Shown: positions 1 to 10,560, numbered from the stretch's first letter. The stretch: 64,000 nucleotides of DNA from Fodinicola feengrottensis (GCF_010993775.1 NZ_WOTO01000010.1:1-64000), one strand, 5' to 3'. Notes: generated by a model from the sequence alone, not told the origin. A program made the numbers and translations.

Positions 1-531
1 CCACCCGGCGTACTGGGTGACTGGATCGGCGCCGCGCCATTCGCCGCCTTGACCGGTGCCGACTGCCCACCCGCAGCCGTGAGCTTGCAACCGCCACCCC
101 CTGGGCGCGCCGATACCGACCAACACATGTACGCGGTCCGGCGACGTGGGCGCCCGCGACTCGCACCCGGCCGCGAGCCAGCTCGACATCCACCACCGGG
201 TCGGCAACCTGCAGACCTGGTGCGGCGACGGCCCACCCGGCGGCCGCCACCAGCCCGTCGCGAGGTACCTGTTCGGTGCCGCCTGGAACACCCCAGCCGG
301 CCGGACGGCCATCACCGCCATTCGATCCCGCCAGCTGCTCGGCGGCTCACGCGGAATCGGCTTGCGCCCTGTCCGTGACACGGAAAACCGGACGCTGGAG
401 ACCGCCGAGCTGGCCGGCGGGCTGTGGCGCTGGATCCACAGCCTCCGCGACCGAGCCCAACCGCTGCAGACCCTCGACCAGACCGTCCTCGACCTGCTCG
501 CCCCACCGCCCCAGCCTGCGGTCGCGGCGGG
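1..531 (+). other. Unassigned segment, possible 3' part of a broken gene
   Basis: No gene can be assigned with confidence. The plus strand has coding-like bias in two frames: frame 1 up to about base 135, then frame 2 to beyond base 530. This suggests the tail of a gene that starts outside the window and carries an indel. A stretch around bases 395-510 reads like an amphipathic alpha-helical segment (ELAGGLWRW followed by a Leu-rich run). The frame-2 reading continues into the antisense Nudix gene, so its true end is probably near base 550. I recognise no domain. Confidence 0.25.
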
Positions 532-963
532 TCAGCCCAAGCCGATCGCTGACTTCGGCCCCATGTACGAACCCGCGCCCGGAAATCCATCCTGGCACAG
601 CTGCACGAAACGCTCGCTGAACCCGCGCCCCGGCAGGTCAGCGATCGTCACGAATTCCACTCCTCTGATCGGTCGGGAGTCCTTACCGGGCTCACCGGCC
701 CCGACTCGGCCGCCGACTCGGCGAGCCTCGAAGGTGATGTGAACAACGTGCGCCCCAACGTGATCACATACGTACAGCATCCGGCCGACCTCGACAACGA
801 CGCCGGCCTCCTCCCGGACTTCCCGCACCAGCGCCTCGGCGAGGGTCTCGCCATCCTCGACCTTCCCGCCGGGAAGGCTCCAGGTGCGATCGCCATCGGT
901 GTCCTGGTCCAGCAACAGAATCCGGTCGTCCTCGATGACGATCCCGGTTACGCGGATATGCAC
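532..963 (-). CDS. Nudix hydrolase
   Basis: A protein of 143 residues that hydrolyses nucleoside diphosphates linked to another moiety; the substrate cannot be predicted. The Nudix box is complete: [14 protein letters not shown] followed by REVREEAGV (pattern GX5EX7REUXEEXGU) at about residues 29-51, giving the Mg-binding glutamates. Start chosen as GTG at 963 ([10 protein letters not shown]), because the N-terminal beta-strand of the fold begins there and a longer reading would run into the divergent neighbour. It lies head to head with the nucleotidyltransferase gene at 1010, so the two probably share a 46-base promoter region. Confidence 0.85.
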   Translation of the reverse strand: MHIRVTGIVIEDDRILLLDQDTDGDRTWSLPGGKVEDGETLAEALVREVREEAGVVVEVGRMLYVCDHVGAHVVHITFEARRVGGRVGAGEPGKDSRPIRGVEFVTIADLPGRGFSERFVQLCQDGFPGAGSYMGPKSAIGLG

Positions 964-1009
964 CCAGCGACCGTAGCAAGCCGCTGGTCCGCAACAATGC
1001 GGTGACCCG

Positions 1010-1855
1010 GTGACTACCGAACGTGTCGCACATGTGGTCGTCGCCGCGGGTGGGCTCGGCACCAGGGCCGCGAGCTGGTCCCAGTTCCTGCCCAAGGAGT
1101 TCTACCCCGTGCAGGGCCGGCCGGGCATCGCGCACCTGCTCGACGAGATCGCCGCCGTCGGTCCGGCGCGAGCCGCGATCGTCTACCACCCGTACTACGA
1201 AACGTTCGTCCGCTGGGCACGCTTGACCCTGTCGGCCGGTGCCCAATATCGCTACCGGACGCTCGCGCGGCAGCCTGTTGCGATCCGCTCGGCTTGGGCC
1301 GACCTTGATGTCATCTTCGTACGTCAGCGCGGCGACTACGCCGACATCACCTCCGTACTCAACGGCGCCGCCACCCTCCACCCACCCGGTGACCTCTACC
1401 TCGCCTTCGCCGACAACCTCTACCCAGCCGCGCCGCCGATGCCGATGCTGGCCGCAGCAGCGGCGGACACCGTCACCGTGCTGGCTCGTCCGTTCGACCT
1501 CGACGCGGCCGCCCATCGCGGAGTGATCATCTGCCCTGACACGACCGTCAGCGGCCGTCCCATCATGACGTCCTTGATCGAAAAACCGACCCGCGACCAG
1601 GCGGTCCTGCTCCTGGACCGGTACGGCCACAACGGTCTACGACTGATGGAAGGTCGCGCCCGGCTCACCCAAGACTTCGTGGAACATCTCCGGAGCGAAC
1701 CTCCCACCGGTCCGATCCACGAACCAAAGTTGTCACTGGCTTTGGCGTCTTACAGCCGCAAACGACGCGTCGAGATCCTGACCACCACCGCGCCGGTCAT
1801 CGACCTCGGAACCACAGAGGCGGACTCGCGCCTCGATCCATCGCACTGCGGCTGA
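1010..1855 (+). CDS. Sugar-phosphate nucleotidyltransferase-like protein
   Basis: A 281-residue protein of the UTP-glucose-1-phosphate uridylyltransferase / NTP_transferase type, expected to join a sugar phosphate to an NTP in the cytoplasm. The N-terminus has the nucleotide-binding signature [11 protein letters not shown] at residues 9-19 and PKEFYPV at about 28-34, in place of the usual PKEMLP. A central FADNLY resembles the metal-binding aspartate region. GTG start at 1010. The C-terminus is shorter and more divergent than in GalU, so the substrate may be unusual. It is divergent from the Nudix gene; both handle nucleotide-linked compounds, but a joint role is only a guess. Confidence 0.7.
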   Translation: MTTERVAHVVVAAGGLGTRAASWSQFLPKEFYPVQGRPGIAHLLDEIAAVGPARAAIVYHPYYETFVRWARLTLSAGAQYRYRTLARQPVAIRSAWADLDVIFVRQRGDYADITSVLNGAATLHPPGDLYLAFADNLYPAAPPMPMLAAAAADTVTVLARPFDLDAAAHRGVIICPDTTVSGRPIMTSLIEKPTRDQAVLLLDRYGHNGLRLMEGRARLTQDFVEHLRSEPPTGPIHEPKLSLALASYSRKRRVEILTTTAPVIDLGTTEADSRLDPSHCG

Positions 1856-1940
1856 CTTCAAACGCTTGGAATCCGACGGGTCCGTAACACGAACGGTTCG
1901 GTGATTAAAGGCGTCGGCGGCCCCACGCACTGAGGAGCCA

Positions 1941-2056
1941 TATGGGAGTGTGCGCCGATGGCCGCCGGGATCATGATCGACCGTGACGGTCCACGCCGCC
2001 ACGAACGTGCTGCAGGGGCTTGAAAGAGTTCGGCCGGCTGCAACTGAGCCCACGTA
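1941..2056 (+). pseudogene. Remnant of the 3' end of an IS200/IS605-type tnpB
   Basis: With one base removed near 1990, the plus strand reads CADGRRDHDRD and then VHAATNVLQGLERVRPA before a TAG stop at 2054. This resembles the C-terminus of TnpB proteins, whose zinc-ribbon region ends in a (H)DRDxNAAxNIL motif. Only about 35 codons remain. No tnpA, terminal hairpin or upstream RuvC part of tnpB is visible. The remaining bases of 1856-2167 show only the promoter region of the next gene. Confidence 0.4.
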
Positions 2057-2167
2057 GTGCCCGACGGCGTGCCAAGCGGGCTCGAGATGGCACATTATGG
2101 CCACGATGTCCGATTCGGCGGGTAGAGTGCTCCTCTATCCAAGGCTATCTAAGGAGGGCTGTTCAAA

Positions 2168-2620
2168 ATGGCGTTGCGACCACCGTCCCCATCCGAGCCG
2201 AGTAGCGGCGAGCTCGCGCCCCTGGTTGCCGATATTCAGCAGGCACTGACCGAACTGGCGGCGGTCAGTGAGAAGGAACGACAGTCCGTCGACATGGCTC
2301 GCCTGGAAGCCGAGCGGGCCAATCAGAATCTGGTGGACGTACAGACGGCCGCCAACCAGCGGATCGCTGCCGCACAGGAGAAGTTCGACGATGCTTATCG
2401 CCAGGCGGCTGCTGTTGGGCAATGGCCCGCCGCGGAACCTGGGGCACCGCGGGCACCAGCTGGACGACAGCGTCGCTCACACCACAGCAGCACAACCTCC
2501 TCAGCGACCAAGCGGACGCGGACACCCCAGTCAGCCATGAGCGGCACCGCGGACTCGCCGCAACGCAAGGTGCCATCTGACGCTGCTGCTAACGCCCGCC
2601 CATCGGTGTCAGCATTGTGA
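2168..2620 (+). CDS. Small coiled-coil protein of unknown function
   Basis: A 150-residue hydrophilic protein, well supported as a gene by a strong ribosome binding site (aaggaggg, 8 bases before the ATG). Residues 15-80 form a predicted long helix rich in Ala, Gln and Glu (DIQQALTELAAVSEKERQSV onward), typical of a coiled coil. The second half is low complexity, rich in Arg, Ser, Thr and Pro, and may be out of frame after a sequence error. No signal peptide or membrane segment. Similar small helical proteins occur in mobile elements, but I recognise no family. Confidence 0.6.
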   Translation: MALRPPSPSEPSSGELAPLVADIQQALTELAAVSEKERQSVDMARLEAERANQNLVDVQTAANQRIAAAQEKFDDAYRQAAAVGQWPAAEPGAPRAPAGRQRRSHHSSTTSSATKRTRTPQSAMSGTADSPQRKVPSDAAANARPSVSAL

Positions 2621-2840
2621 GCAGGTCTCCCACATGACTCCGGCATTAAGCGCGCCGCACCAGCGCCTGAGCCCTTGACCAGCAGCCTGGAGTGCGGAAC
2701 GTCGACCGACGCCGCATGGCATCACCGCGGCGTCACGGCCGTCGCCGGTCGGCTCGGTATCCCCCGCCGGGGTTTGGTTGGTAGGGTCTACACCCACGAC
2801 GCTCCGATTTCCCCAAGACCGCCGGTCAGTGGCACCGGTC

Positions 2841-3780
2841 TCAGGTGCTGGGAGTCGGTGGTGTCGTGTTGGCGGATCCAAGGCGCGGCGCCGCGACTGA
2901 TGGGCCGACCAGCGCGGCGGTTAGCCAGATCATCGTCGGCACTACCAGTGGCCCGAGCTCCTCGAAGGCGTCATCGATCGTCTTGTGCCATGGGTGCGCT
3001 TGGGTGACCGACGAACCCGCCGAGGATGACGGCGCGGTGATTGCCTCACTGCCGAGACTGTTGACGATCAAGGTAGTAGCGGCGGTTGGCGGTAGGTCGT
3101 AGCCGGCGGTGTGAGCCAGCCGGTCAGGATCGCGAACATCTCGATCGTCAACGCCGTGGAGGCGTCGGCCTCGGAGTTTCGTTGGTTGCGGGATCGGCGG
3201 TGACCTGTCCATCAGATGGAGTGTGGCGACAACGTCGCGGTCGTCAATAACCACCTGTTCGAGCACATCGGCGGCATCGTCGTCGATGATGTCTTCGTCG
3301 TCCAAGCCATCGGGGTCGTCGTCCCATTCGCCACCGGCGGCTTGGATCTCGTGTCATTCGACTATCTCCAGGTACGTCTGAACCTCGATGGCAGAGAACA
3401 GGTGCTGGTTGGCGTCCATGACCTGGTATGCGGTCTTCCGCCACGCCTTAACCCGGGTCGATGCCTGCTTCGGCGAATCCGTCGTGAGCTTGTCCAGGTG
3501 TTCCAGTCCTTAGGTCATCGCGGTTGGCGCGTCGGCGGCCGCGTCGGGGTCGAGGATCAGCGAATCGCTAGGGCCGGACTCGCGGCCGAATTTGTCTCGG
3601 AACGCGTCCCGTTGTTGCTCCAGCGCCCCCGGTGAGTTGCCGGCCTTCAGGCGTTTCGGTCGACAACAGGTGTTCCTCTTGCTGATGTAGATCGGCGGTC
3701 AACCGCCGTTGTTCGGTGTGCCGGCGGTCAGCCGCCGCCTTCAGTTGGTGCGGTGATTGCTTCCTCGGCATCGGCGGCAT
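2841..3780 (-). pseudogene. Broken gene of unknown function
   Basis: Joining frames on the minus strand gives one protein-like reading. It starts near 3768 (MPRKQSPHQLKAAADRR), shifts frame at a C-run near 3630, continues as ALEQQRDAFRDKFGRESGP and DKLTTDSPKQASTRVKAW, crosses in-frame stops near 3510 (TAA) and 3356 (TGA), and continues as an acidic stretch (DDEDIIDDDAADVLEQVV) to 2841. Two internal stops plus an indel suggest real decay here, though sequence error cannot be excluded. The N-terminal half is helical and charged; the C-terminal part has a hydrophobic stretch (LVVPTMIWLTAALV). No family recognised. It sits just upstream of the integrase, as cargo of an island would. Confidence 0.4.
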
Positions 3781-4236
3781 TCTCCACGAATTGACTCGAC
3801 ATCGTTGACGATGCCAGGGCAGCGGGTGCGCGTTGGCCGTCGGCGGCTATCCAGACTGTCCGTCGCGCAAGTATGTGTGCCGGAAGCATGCGGTCGAGCT
3901 ATCGATGTACAGCTGGACGAATGACAACCGCTACTCGGAATGAGAACAGCCGCCACCGAGAGCCGCCGGACAAGGAGAAAGGCGGCCGTCGTGAACCCTG
4001 CGGCCAACAAATCGACAATGCGATATTTGTCTGTGGCGGGGCACTTGGCGCGCGCTGATGAGCCCAGTAGGGTGCAGTCCGCGGCGCTTGGATGTGCGTC
4101 GCTCGACACATTTAACAGATTCCTCCATCCTCCTCGTTCCCGAGCTTCCTCGTTCGGTGCCTTTTGGTCGCGATATCGAGGATGCAGCGATGTCCTGTGT
4201 TTCGACGTTAGTCTCATGCGTGAAAGGGAAAAGCAA
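3781..4236. other. Region upstream of the integrase, no clear gene
   Basis: This 456-base stretch has no ORF I can support. The integrase frame is open from 3940, but the translation before 4237 looks non-coding and lacks the conserved N-terminus of the family. A possible GTG start at 3990 follows an aaggagaaagg sequence, so a short leader peptide or excisionase remnant is conceivable. No att-like direct repeat is evident by eye. Confidence 0.3.
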
Positions 4237-5784
4237 ATGGCATCCGGATCAGTAACAAAGCGTTGCACCTGTCGCGACAAGAAAACCGGTCGCGAGTTGG
4301 GAGCGCAGTGCCCAGATCTCGGAAAGAAGCGCCATGGCACGTGGACAGTTCGCCAGGAACTCGCGACTGGGGCGGACGGGGAACGACGGTTGTTTCGTCG
4401 CAAGGGATACGACACGCAGACTGAGGGGCAAGTTGATCTGGACCGCGTGAGGACAATTCTCGCTATTCCGGATCCGGGAGACGATGATGCGATCGATAAT
4501 GTCGCCGCGCTTTTGGCGCGGGTCTCTCGTACCCGCGAGCCTCTGCCGGACGCCGAGACCGTTCGTCGCCTGTTGAAGACGCCACACATTCTCAACGCCC
4601 ATGTAATAGTGGCTGATTATCTGGACATGTGGTTGGCCAACCAGCGAGGTAGGAAGTCCGGAATCAAACGCTACGAGATGGACGTGCGCTGTCACCTCAA
4701 ACCACACCTTGGGCATGTCCGTCTGGACAAGCTAAGCATCGGACACGTCATCGACATGTTTGATGCGATCAACGAAGCCAATGATGCCATCGCCGCGAAT
4801 AACGCGATCCGCCATGAGATAAACGCCAAACGCAAGACGGCAAAGTCTCGCGCCGAATCACGGGCGCTATGTGCGGAGTTACGCGAACTTCCGCCGTTTC
4901 GGCGAACCACCGGTACGTCTACCCAGAAGCACATCAAAGCGACACTTCGTGCCGCGCTGAACAGGGCCATCTCCCCATACCGGTTGATTACCTTCAATCC
5001 GGCGGCTCACGTCGAGATCGCCGATGACGGCCGGTCAGCGAAGGCTCTGGTGTGGACCGACTCGCGGGTCGAATACTGGGAGGAGACTGGCCTCACGCCG
5101 TCTCCAGTGATGGTCTGGATGCCAGAGCAAGTTGGGCAATTTCTTGACACTATCGTTGACCACGAGCTATACGCGATGTGGCATCTAATGGCCTACCGAG
5201 GTCTGCGGCGAGGTGAAGCCTGTGGGGTGAGGTGGATGGACCTCAACGAGATAGAGGAATCGCTGACCATCGCCACGCAGCTCGTCCAGGACGGGTGGGA
5301 CATCGTAGAGTCAGCACCGAAGACCAAAGATAGCCACCGAACGATAGCCTTGGACGCCAAGACCCTCGGAGTCCTTCGTCGACACCGCAAGCGCCAGCTA
5401 GAAGCCCGCATGGCCGCCGGCGAGACTTGGACCGAGACTGGTCGGATATTCACGAACGCCGACGGCTCCCTTCTGCATCCAGGAAAGATCAGCAAGCATT
5501 TTAACCGTCTTGTCGAATTCTCCGACCTACCACCGGTACGTCTGCACGATCTCCGACACGTGGCGGCGACCATTCACCTGGCCGCGGGGGTCCAGATGAA
5601 GGTCGTCCAAGAAATGCTCGGCCACAGCAGCGATCGGGTCACCTCGAAGTTCTACACGAGCGTCCTTCCCCAGCTCGCAAAAGCTGCCGCTGAGAAAGGC
5701 GCGCCGCGCTCATTCCTCGCAGGACAGCATAGAGCCGCTTTGCCAAGCATCGTCGATGCTGACCTGTCCGCCGCAGGCGTGTGA
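4237..5784 (+). CDS. Tyrosine site-specific integrase
   Basis: A 515-residue tyrosine recombinase that would integrate or excise a mobile element. ATG 4237 is preferred because it follows gaaaggga at good spacing and gives the usual actinobacterial integrase N-terminus (GSVTKRCTCRDKKTGRELG). An N-terminal Arm/SAM-like DNA-binding region covers about residues 120-270, with a long helical insertion near 190-220. The catalytic domain follows: Arg in YRGLRRGEACG (about residue 325), HDLRH (about 435), a later HSS motif and the nucleophile Tyr in KFYTSVLPQ (about 473). The gene is uninterrupted. It most likely marks an integrated element whose borders are not visible; the nearest tRNA is tRNA-Thr at 12258. 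Confidence 0.92.
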   Translation: MASGSVTKRCTCRDKKTGRELGAQCPDLGKKRHGTWTVRQELATGADGERRLFRRKGYDTQTEGQVDLDRVRTILAIPDPGDDDAIDNVAALLARVSRTREPLPDAETVRRLLKTPHILNAHVIVADYLDMWLANQRGRKSGIKRYEMDVRCHLKPHLGHVRLDKLSIGHVIDMFDAINEANDAIAANNAIRHEINAKRKTAKSRAESRALCAELRELPPFRRTTGTSTQKHIKATLRAALNRAISPYRLITFNPAAHVEIADDGRSAKALVWTDSRVEYWEETGLTPSPVMVWMPEQVGQFLDTIVDHELYAMWHLMAYRGLRRGEACGVRWMDLNEIEESLTIATQLVQDGWDIVESAPKTKDSHRTIALDAKTLGVLRRHRKRQLEARMAAGETWTETGRIFTNADGSLLHPGKISKHFNRLVEFSDLPPVRLHDLRHVAATIHLAAGVQMKVVQEMLGHSSDRVTSKFYTSVLPQLAKAAAEKGAPRSFLAGQHRAALPSIVDADLSAAGV

Positions 5785-5980
5785 CTATGCGGATATTTTT
5801 TTCTTCTATTGCACTGAAATCGCCGTCGGAGTCCGCGACTGTAATCGAACCTCAGTCACAGACCGCGCGGCAGCGATTCGAAGGTGCCTGCGAGGCTTAT
5901 CAGAATCAGATCCGGCTACCGCCCGACGGGAGGTCCGGCGTATTACCTGTCGGAATCCTTGGCGTGGCCACGGCCGATCG

Positions 5981-6493
5981 TTATGTGCTGCTCGGCTGTT
6001 GGGTGGGCAGCCAGAACACCGTACGGCTGACGTCGTATCCGGCCTCACGCAGTATCCAGCCGACCGCTGTTTCGGCTTCGTCGTCGGACGTTGCCCGGCG
6101 TGCCAGGAACGCCACTTCCTGCGCCGCGGTGTTGGGATCCGAGTCCAGTGCCGCGTACAGGACTTCGTATGCCGACGCCGCCATGTGCGCGCGTTCTATC
6201 AGGTCGTCCTGTCCATCGGGTACTGGTTCGCCAGCATCCTCGGCTTGGCGCTGTCGGTTCCACAGTTTGTCGTGAGCCGAGTTGGCTATCTTCGCTTGCT
6301 GCCCGACCCAGGCTCGCAGCTCGGTGTCGCCGAAGTCTCCGGTGTGCACCGCGGTCAGCACCTCGGCTCCGCGGTTCACCGTCACTCGTTCGGTCACCAA
6401 GACGATCAGTGACAGTGCCAGCCGCCGCTGGACCTGCGGGCCGGCGGACTCGATCTGCCGGGAAAGCTCCGGACGTAAGCCCGCGTACCTCAC
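5981..6493 (-). CDS. Helical protein of a duplicated two-gene module (copy A, second gene)
   Basis: About 170 residues, all-alpha, no recognised family. It is clearly paralogous to the product at 10896-11357. Both have a QVQRR or SAQRQ opening, an LTAVHTGDFGDTELRAW-like segment (LLAALSAGEYGDSPLRQW in the other copy), a basic/acidic middle helix, and the ending ALDSDPNTAAQEVAFLA (ALDPDSDEAAQEVVYEA in the other copy). GTG start at 6493 follows aagaaagga. The gene lies on the opposite strand from the HTH-NTPase-Sel1 gene, while its paralogue lies downstream of that gene. No signal peptide or membrane segment, so probably cytoplasmic. Confidence 0.6.
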   Translation of the reverse strand: MRYAGLRPELSRQIESAGPQVQRRLALSLIVLVTERVTVNRGAEVLTAVHTGDFGDTELRAWVGQQAKIANSAHDKLWNRQRQAEDAGEPVPDGQDDLIERAHMAASAYEVLYAALDSDPNTAAQEVAFLARRATSDDEAETAVGWILREAGYDVSRTVFWLPTQQPSST

Positions 6494-6805
6494 TGACCGT
6501 GGTCCTTTCTTCGGATCCTGGCATGCTCCCAGTCGTACGGCAGGTGGCGGCGGACCGTAGGCCAAGGGCGGTTCTGGTTCTGGCTGACCCGGCGGCCGCT
6601 GCGCGAGCGTGGTCAACGGGTTGGTCCGCTCCCGACGCAACACCGGCTGGCACCGCCTCCAACACACGTTATACGCAGCGGCCACCGACTCTAGCCGGAT
6701 GCCGTCGAATTCATCTGGCTCCAGCCCATCCCGCACCGCACGCTCGTTCCGCAGACAACTGGGAACGCGAGGTATTCGAAGTTGTCGAATCCTGGGTTGC
6801 CCCAT
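6494..6805 (-). CDS. Small protein of the duplicated module (copy A, first gene)
   Basis: This stretch is in frame with the following gene, but the second copy of the module (10561-10902) shows that it is a separate protein there. Shared signature: DGIRLESVAAAYNVCWRR here, RGFRLESIAAGYRICYQC in the other copy, followed by a Pro-rich tail. The N-terminus is probably shifted by an indel, so the true start is unclear; the visible frame begins at 6805. Function unknown. Its partner gene follows at 6493 with almost no gap, suggesting co-translation. Confidence 0.45.
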
Positions 6806-6817
6806 TTCGGTGTTGGG

Positions 6818-7057
6818 CTATGGATTCTGTCTGGTGTTGTGGCGCCGGAGGAAGTTCAGGATCAGGGCGAGGGTGGCGCGGGCGGCGTCGCGGCGTGTTT
6901 TGGTTTTTGCGTGGGCGCTGGTGAGTGCGAGCCAGACGATCAGGGCTAGGAATACGCCGCCGCCGGTGGCTGCTGCCACGGGCAGGTGAGTCGCGGTGAG
7001 CAGGCCGGCGCCCGTGGCGATGGCCCGGCCGAGCATGGACACGATGTTGCTGGTCAT
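6818..7057 (-). CDS. Small membrane protein
   Basis: A 79-residue protein with ATG start at 7057 (MTSNIVSMLGRAIATGAG). It has one or two hydrophobic helices: residues about 10-25, and a stronger one at GGGVFLALIVWLALTSA. A basic C-terminal tail (KTKTRRDAARATL, then FLRRHN) is probably cytoplasmic. No family recognised. It lies directly upstream of copy A of the duplicated module on the same strand and divergent from the HTH-NTPase-Sel1 gene, so it may be the membrane component of that group. Confidence 0.5.
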   Translation of the reverse strand: MTSNIVSMLGRAIATGAGLLTATHLPVAAATGGGVFLALIVWLALTSAHAKTKTRRDAARATLALILNFLRRHNTRQNP

Positions 7058-7187
7058 GCTGTCCACTGAACGTAGGTGGGCGTCCGGTGTGGTCCGGTGC
7101 CAGAGATCGGACACCGCCGGACGGTCAGCGGGACACGTCGACGGACGCGCGGTGTCAGGCGGTTGACCGGACTGCGACCATAGCCAT

Positions 7188-10100
7188 GTGGACGCCCCGC
7201 CACCGTCATCGCAGCGCCCGGAGTTGGTTGCTGCCCTGCGCGGGCTCCGGGATCTGGTGGGTAGTCCGTCGTTGCGGGCGGGCGTTGGAGGCTGCGGCGG
7301 CCCGTGCGGGTCGGTCGTTGCCGCGTTCGACCGTGGGCGATCTGCTCAACGACGGCAAGCCGGCGTGGGCCACGGTCGAGGCGTTCGTGCTGGCATGTCA
7401 GCAACACGCTACGAGCCAGCGGCTGGCGACGCCGGAGGGCTCGTTCGACCCCGCCGGGTGGCGCCGCAAGTACAAGCATGCGCACGGGCCGACCAGCGCT
7501 TTAGCCGATGCTTCGCTTCACGCAACGGGGGCGACCGCGCCGCCGGTTTCCCGACGACCGGCGGGTGCGGGCATTCACAGCACGGTTGCGGGTTCTGTCG
7601 AGCCGGTCATCTCCGCCGGACACATTGAAATCATCGGGTTCGGCGACACCATCCGGATATCGCAAACGGCCGCCGGTGCCCATGTGCCGACGCAGCCGTT
7701 GACGGGATTGGTCGAACTGCCGTTGGATGACGGAGATCTGCCGGCGATGCGGGATCTGGACCCGTACCAATTGGGAGCCTCACCGACCGAGTTCGGTGAC
7801 CGTGACACTTACCGCCAGCAAGACCAGTATGTTCCGCGAACCCGCAATAACGTTGACGACGTACTTCGCGACAAACTCGTGCCCGGACGGCTCGTGGTGG
7901 TCGTTGGGCCATCGAAGACAGGCAAGACCAGGACCGCGTTCGAAGCCGTCCAGGAGCGTTGGCCCGACGCCCGTGTCCTAGCCCCCGTTCCCGCGCTCGG
8001 TCAACTGGCACGCCACCCACGAATCGAAGGATCGACCGATCTATTGGTGGTGTGGCTAGATGACCTGCAACGGTTCCTGACCACCACGGACGCCCTGACT
8101 CCGGCCGTACTGGTCCAGCTCACTGCCCGCCCCGGACCGACCCTGCTCATCGCCACACTGCGGCGGGAGGAACGAGACCGCCTCACCGCCGACACTGGCG
8201 AGCTGACCCGCGACACCCGCCAACTTCTCAACGACGCGACTGTCATCGAACATCGAACTGGGACCGACCAGCGACGACGACAAGGAACAAGCGGCCGCCC
8301 GAGCCGCCTACCCGTCCGCGGATCTGTCGATCGTGGGACTGGGCGAACGATTGGCGGGCGCGCCGCAGCTGCTTCGGCAATACCGCGACGCGCAACCGAT
8401 TCTGCTCTCAATCGTGCAAACCGCGATCGACTGGGCACGGGTCGGCATGCAGCGGCCGATCCCCGCCGACGACCTCACCACCCTCGCCCTCGACCGCCCG
8501 CCTCTTCCACGACCATCCCGAACTTGACCCCAGCGATGCCGACATCGCAGCTGCGCTCCACACGGCCCGCATGCCGCCGCGGGGTGCTGGAAGGGTCGCC
8601 GCGCTGCGTACCGTGCCGCTGGCTGACGGGACACGCGGATACCGCGTCTTCGACTACCTCATCGCCCAGGACGACAACCAAACTGACGCCCCGCGACCCA
8701 TCCCCACCACCTTCTGGGACCAGGCCCTCCAGCGCGCCAACCCAGAAGACGCGTTCACCATCGGCATCACCGCCTACGAACGCAGCAATCTGCAGATCAC
8801 ACGATCAGCCTGGGAAATCAGCGCCACCGCCGGCAACACCGCCGCCATGGTCAATCTTGGCGTTCTGCTGTCCGACTATCTCCAGCCGCCGGACTTAGAC
8901 CGAGCGTGTGTCTGGTATGAACGCGCCGCCACTGCCGGTCACACCGACGGGATGGTTGGCCTCGGCAATCTGCTGTCCGACAGTGTGCGGCCGCCGGACC
9001 TGGAGGGAGCCCGCACCTGGTACGAACGCGCCGCAACCGCAGGCAACACCGACGCCATGAACAACCTCGGCAATCTGCTGTGCCACAGTGTGCGGCCGCC
9101 GGACCTGGTGGGGGCCCGCACCTGGTACGAACGCGCCGCAACCGCAGGCAACATACTCGCCATGAATGCCCTGGGTTTGCTGCTCGCGTACGAGCTACAG
9201 CCGCCGGACCTGAAGGGAGGACGCAACTGGTTGGAGCGCGGGGCCACCGCCGGAGACACCGACGCCATGAACAACCTGGGTGTCCTGCTGGCGTACGAGC
9301 TACAGCCGCCGGACCTGGAGGGAGCACGTGCCTGGTTGGAGCGTGCGGCCACCGCGGGAAACGCCGACGCCATGTTCAGTCTCGGCGTCTTACTGGCCGG
9401 TAAGGTGCGGCCGCCGGACCTGGAGGGAGCCCGCTCTTGGTACGAAGCCGCCGCAACCGCCGGAAACACCAGTGCGCTGAACAACCTGGGTATCCTCCTG
9501 GCCAGCCAGATGCAGCCGCCGGACCTGGAGGGGGCCCGCGTCTGGTATGAACGCGCGGCCACCGCTGGGGACACCATCGCGATGGCAAATCTGGGGGGCT
9601 TGCTGGCCGGTCAGGTGCAGCCGCCGGACCTGGAGGGGGCCTACGTCTGGTACGAACGCGCCGCAACCGCCGGAAACATCGGTGCCATGAACAGCCTGGG
9701 CATCCTCCTGTCCAGCAAGATGCAGCCGCCGGACCTGGAGGGGGCACGTGGCTGGTACGAAGCCGCCGCAGCCGCCGGGAACACCAATGCTATGAACAAC
9801 ATAGGAGCCATGCTGGCCTATCAGGTGCAGCCGCGGGACCTGGAGGCAGCGCGGACCTGGTACGAACGCGCCGCTGAAGCCGGCCACACCCTTGCCATGA
9901 ACAGCCTGGGCGTCCTGCTGTGCCTCGAGGTGCAGGGGCCGGACCTGGACGGGGCGCGGACCTGGTACGAACGCGCCGCTGACGCCGGAAACACCGACGC
10001 CATGGTCAACCTCGGCAATCGGCAATCTGCTGTCGGATCAGCTGCAGCCTCCAGACCTGGATGGGGCACGCGCCTGGTACGAACGCGCCGCCAACTCCGG

Positions 10101-10275
10101 AAATACCAACGCCATGGTCTGCCTCGGCATCCTGCTGTCGGATCAACTGCAGCCTCCAGATCTGGGTGGCGCACGCGCCTGGCGCGAACGCGCCGCCACC
10201 GCTGATACAGACGGTCGCCACCCTGAAGGATCGAGGGTGCCTATTACTCCCAACACCGCCCCGCCCTCGACGTAG
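7188..10275 (+). CDS. HTH, P-loop NTPase and Sel1-like repeat protein (frame-disrupted)
   Basis: Rejoined across frames this is about 1,030 residues. N-terminus: an HTH-like domain common at the head of actinobacterial STAND proteins (ELVAALRGLRDL, then RSLPRSTVGDLL). Next comes a P-loop NTPase: Walker A GPSKTGKT at about residue 241 and Walker B LLVVWLDDLQRF at about 286. From about 548 to 1,004 there are 13 Sel1/TPR-like repeats of 35 residues. Frame changes fall near 7278, 8252, 8503 and 10020; the last is a tandem 7-base duplication. The repeats form a peptide-binding superhelix in known families. A role as a sensor or regulatory NTPase is inferred. The gene is flanked by two copies of one module, which suggests a functional unit. 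Confidence 0.65.
8832..10200 (+). repeat. Tandem 105-bp repeats encoding Sel1-like motifs
   Basis: About 13 units of 105 bases. The consensus unit reads A(M)NNLGxLL, then QPPDLEGAR and WYERAATAGN. Neighbouring units are very similar at the DNA level, for example the blocks around the gccgccggacctggaggg core. This suggests recent expansion or gene conversion. The repeats are coding and in phase with the protein, so they are not a CRISPR array. Confidence 0.85.
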
Positions 10276-10560
10276 GACGACGGCCAGAACGCATTCGCAT
10301 TCCGTGGATCGGGCCCGCAGGGCGGATTCCCTGATGGTCAGCGGCACGACGTTGCCGGGTGGCATGCTGCGGGCATGGACGGAGGTGAGGGGCTCGACGA
10401 GCTGGGCCGACAATGGGCTGCCTATCTTGAGCGAAAGGCCGCCTGGTTCCAGGATCTGATCCCACAGCCTGGCCCGACCCGTTCGGGCCGGTGGCCGTCG
10501 TCGCGTCCCTGCGTTGCGTTCGGAGTAGCGAAGAGTCAGGCCGGCGCGCGGCAGGAAGTG

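Noticed and set aside
764-1630. Long minus-strand reading opposite the nucleotidyltransferase
   Set aside because: It is the antisense of a gene with clear motifs and only reflects high GC; its peptide has no domain character.
3940-4236. N-terminal extension of the integrase
   Set aside because: The extension has non-coding composition, and ATG 4237 has a ribosome binding site and the family N-terminus.
8832-10200. 105-base tandem repeats that could suggest a CRISPR or satellite
   Set aside because: They are in phase with a protein and match Sel1-like helical repeats.
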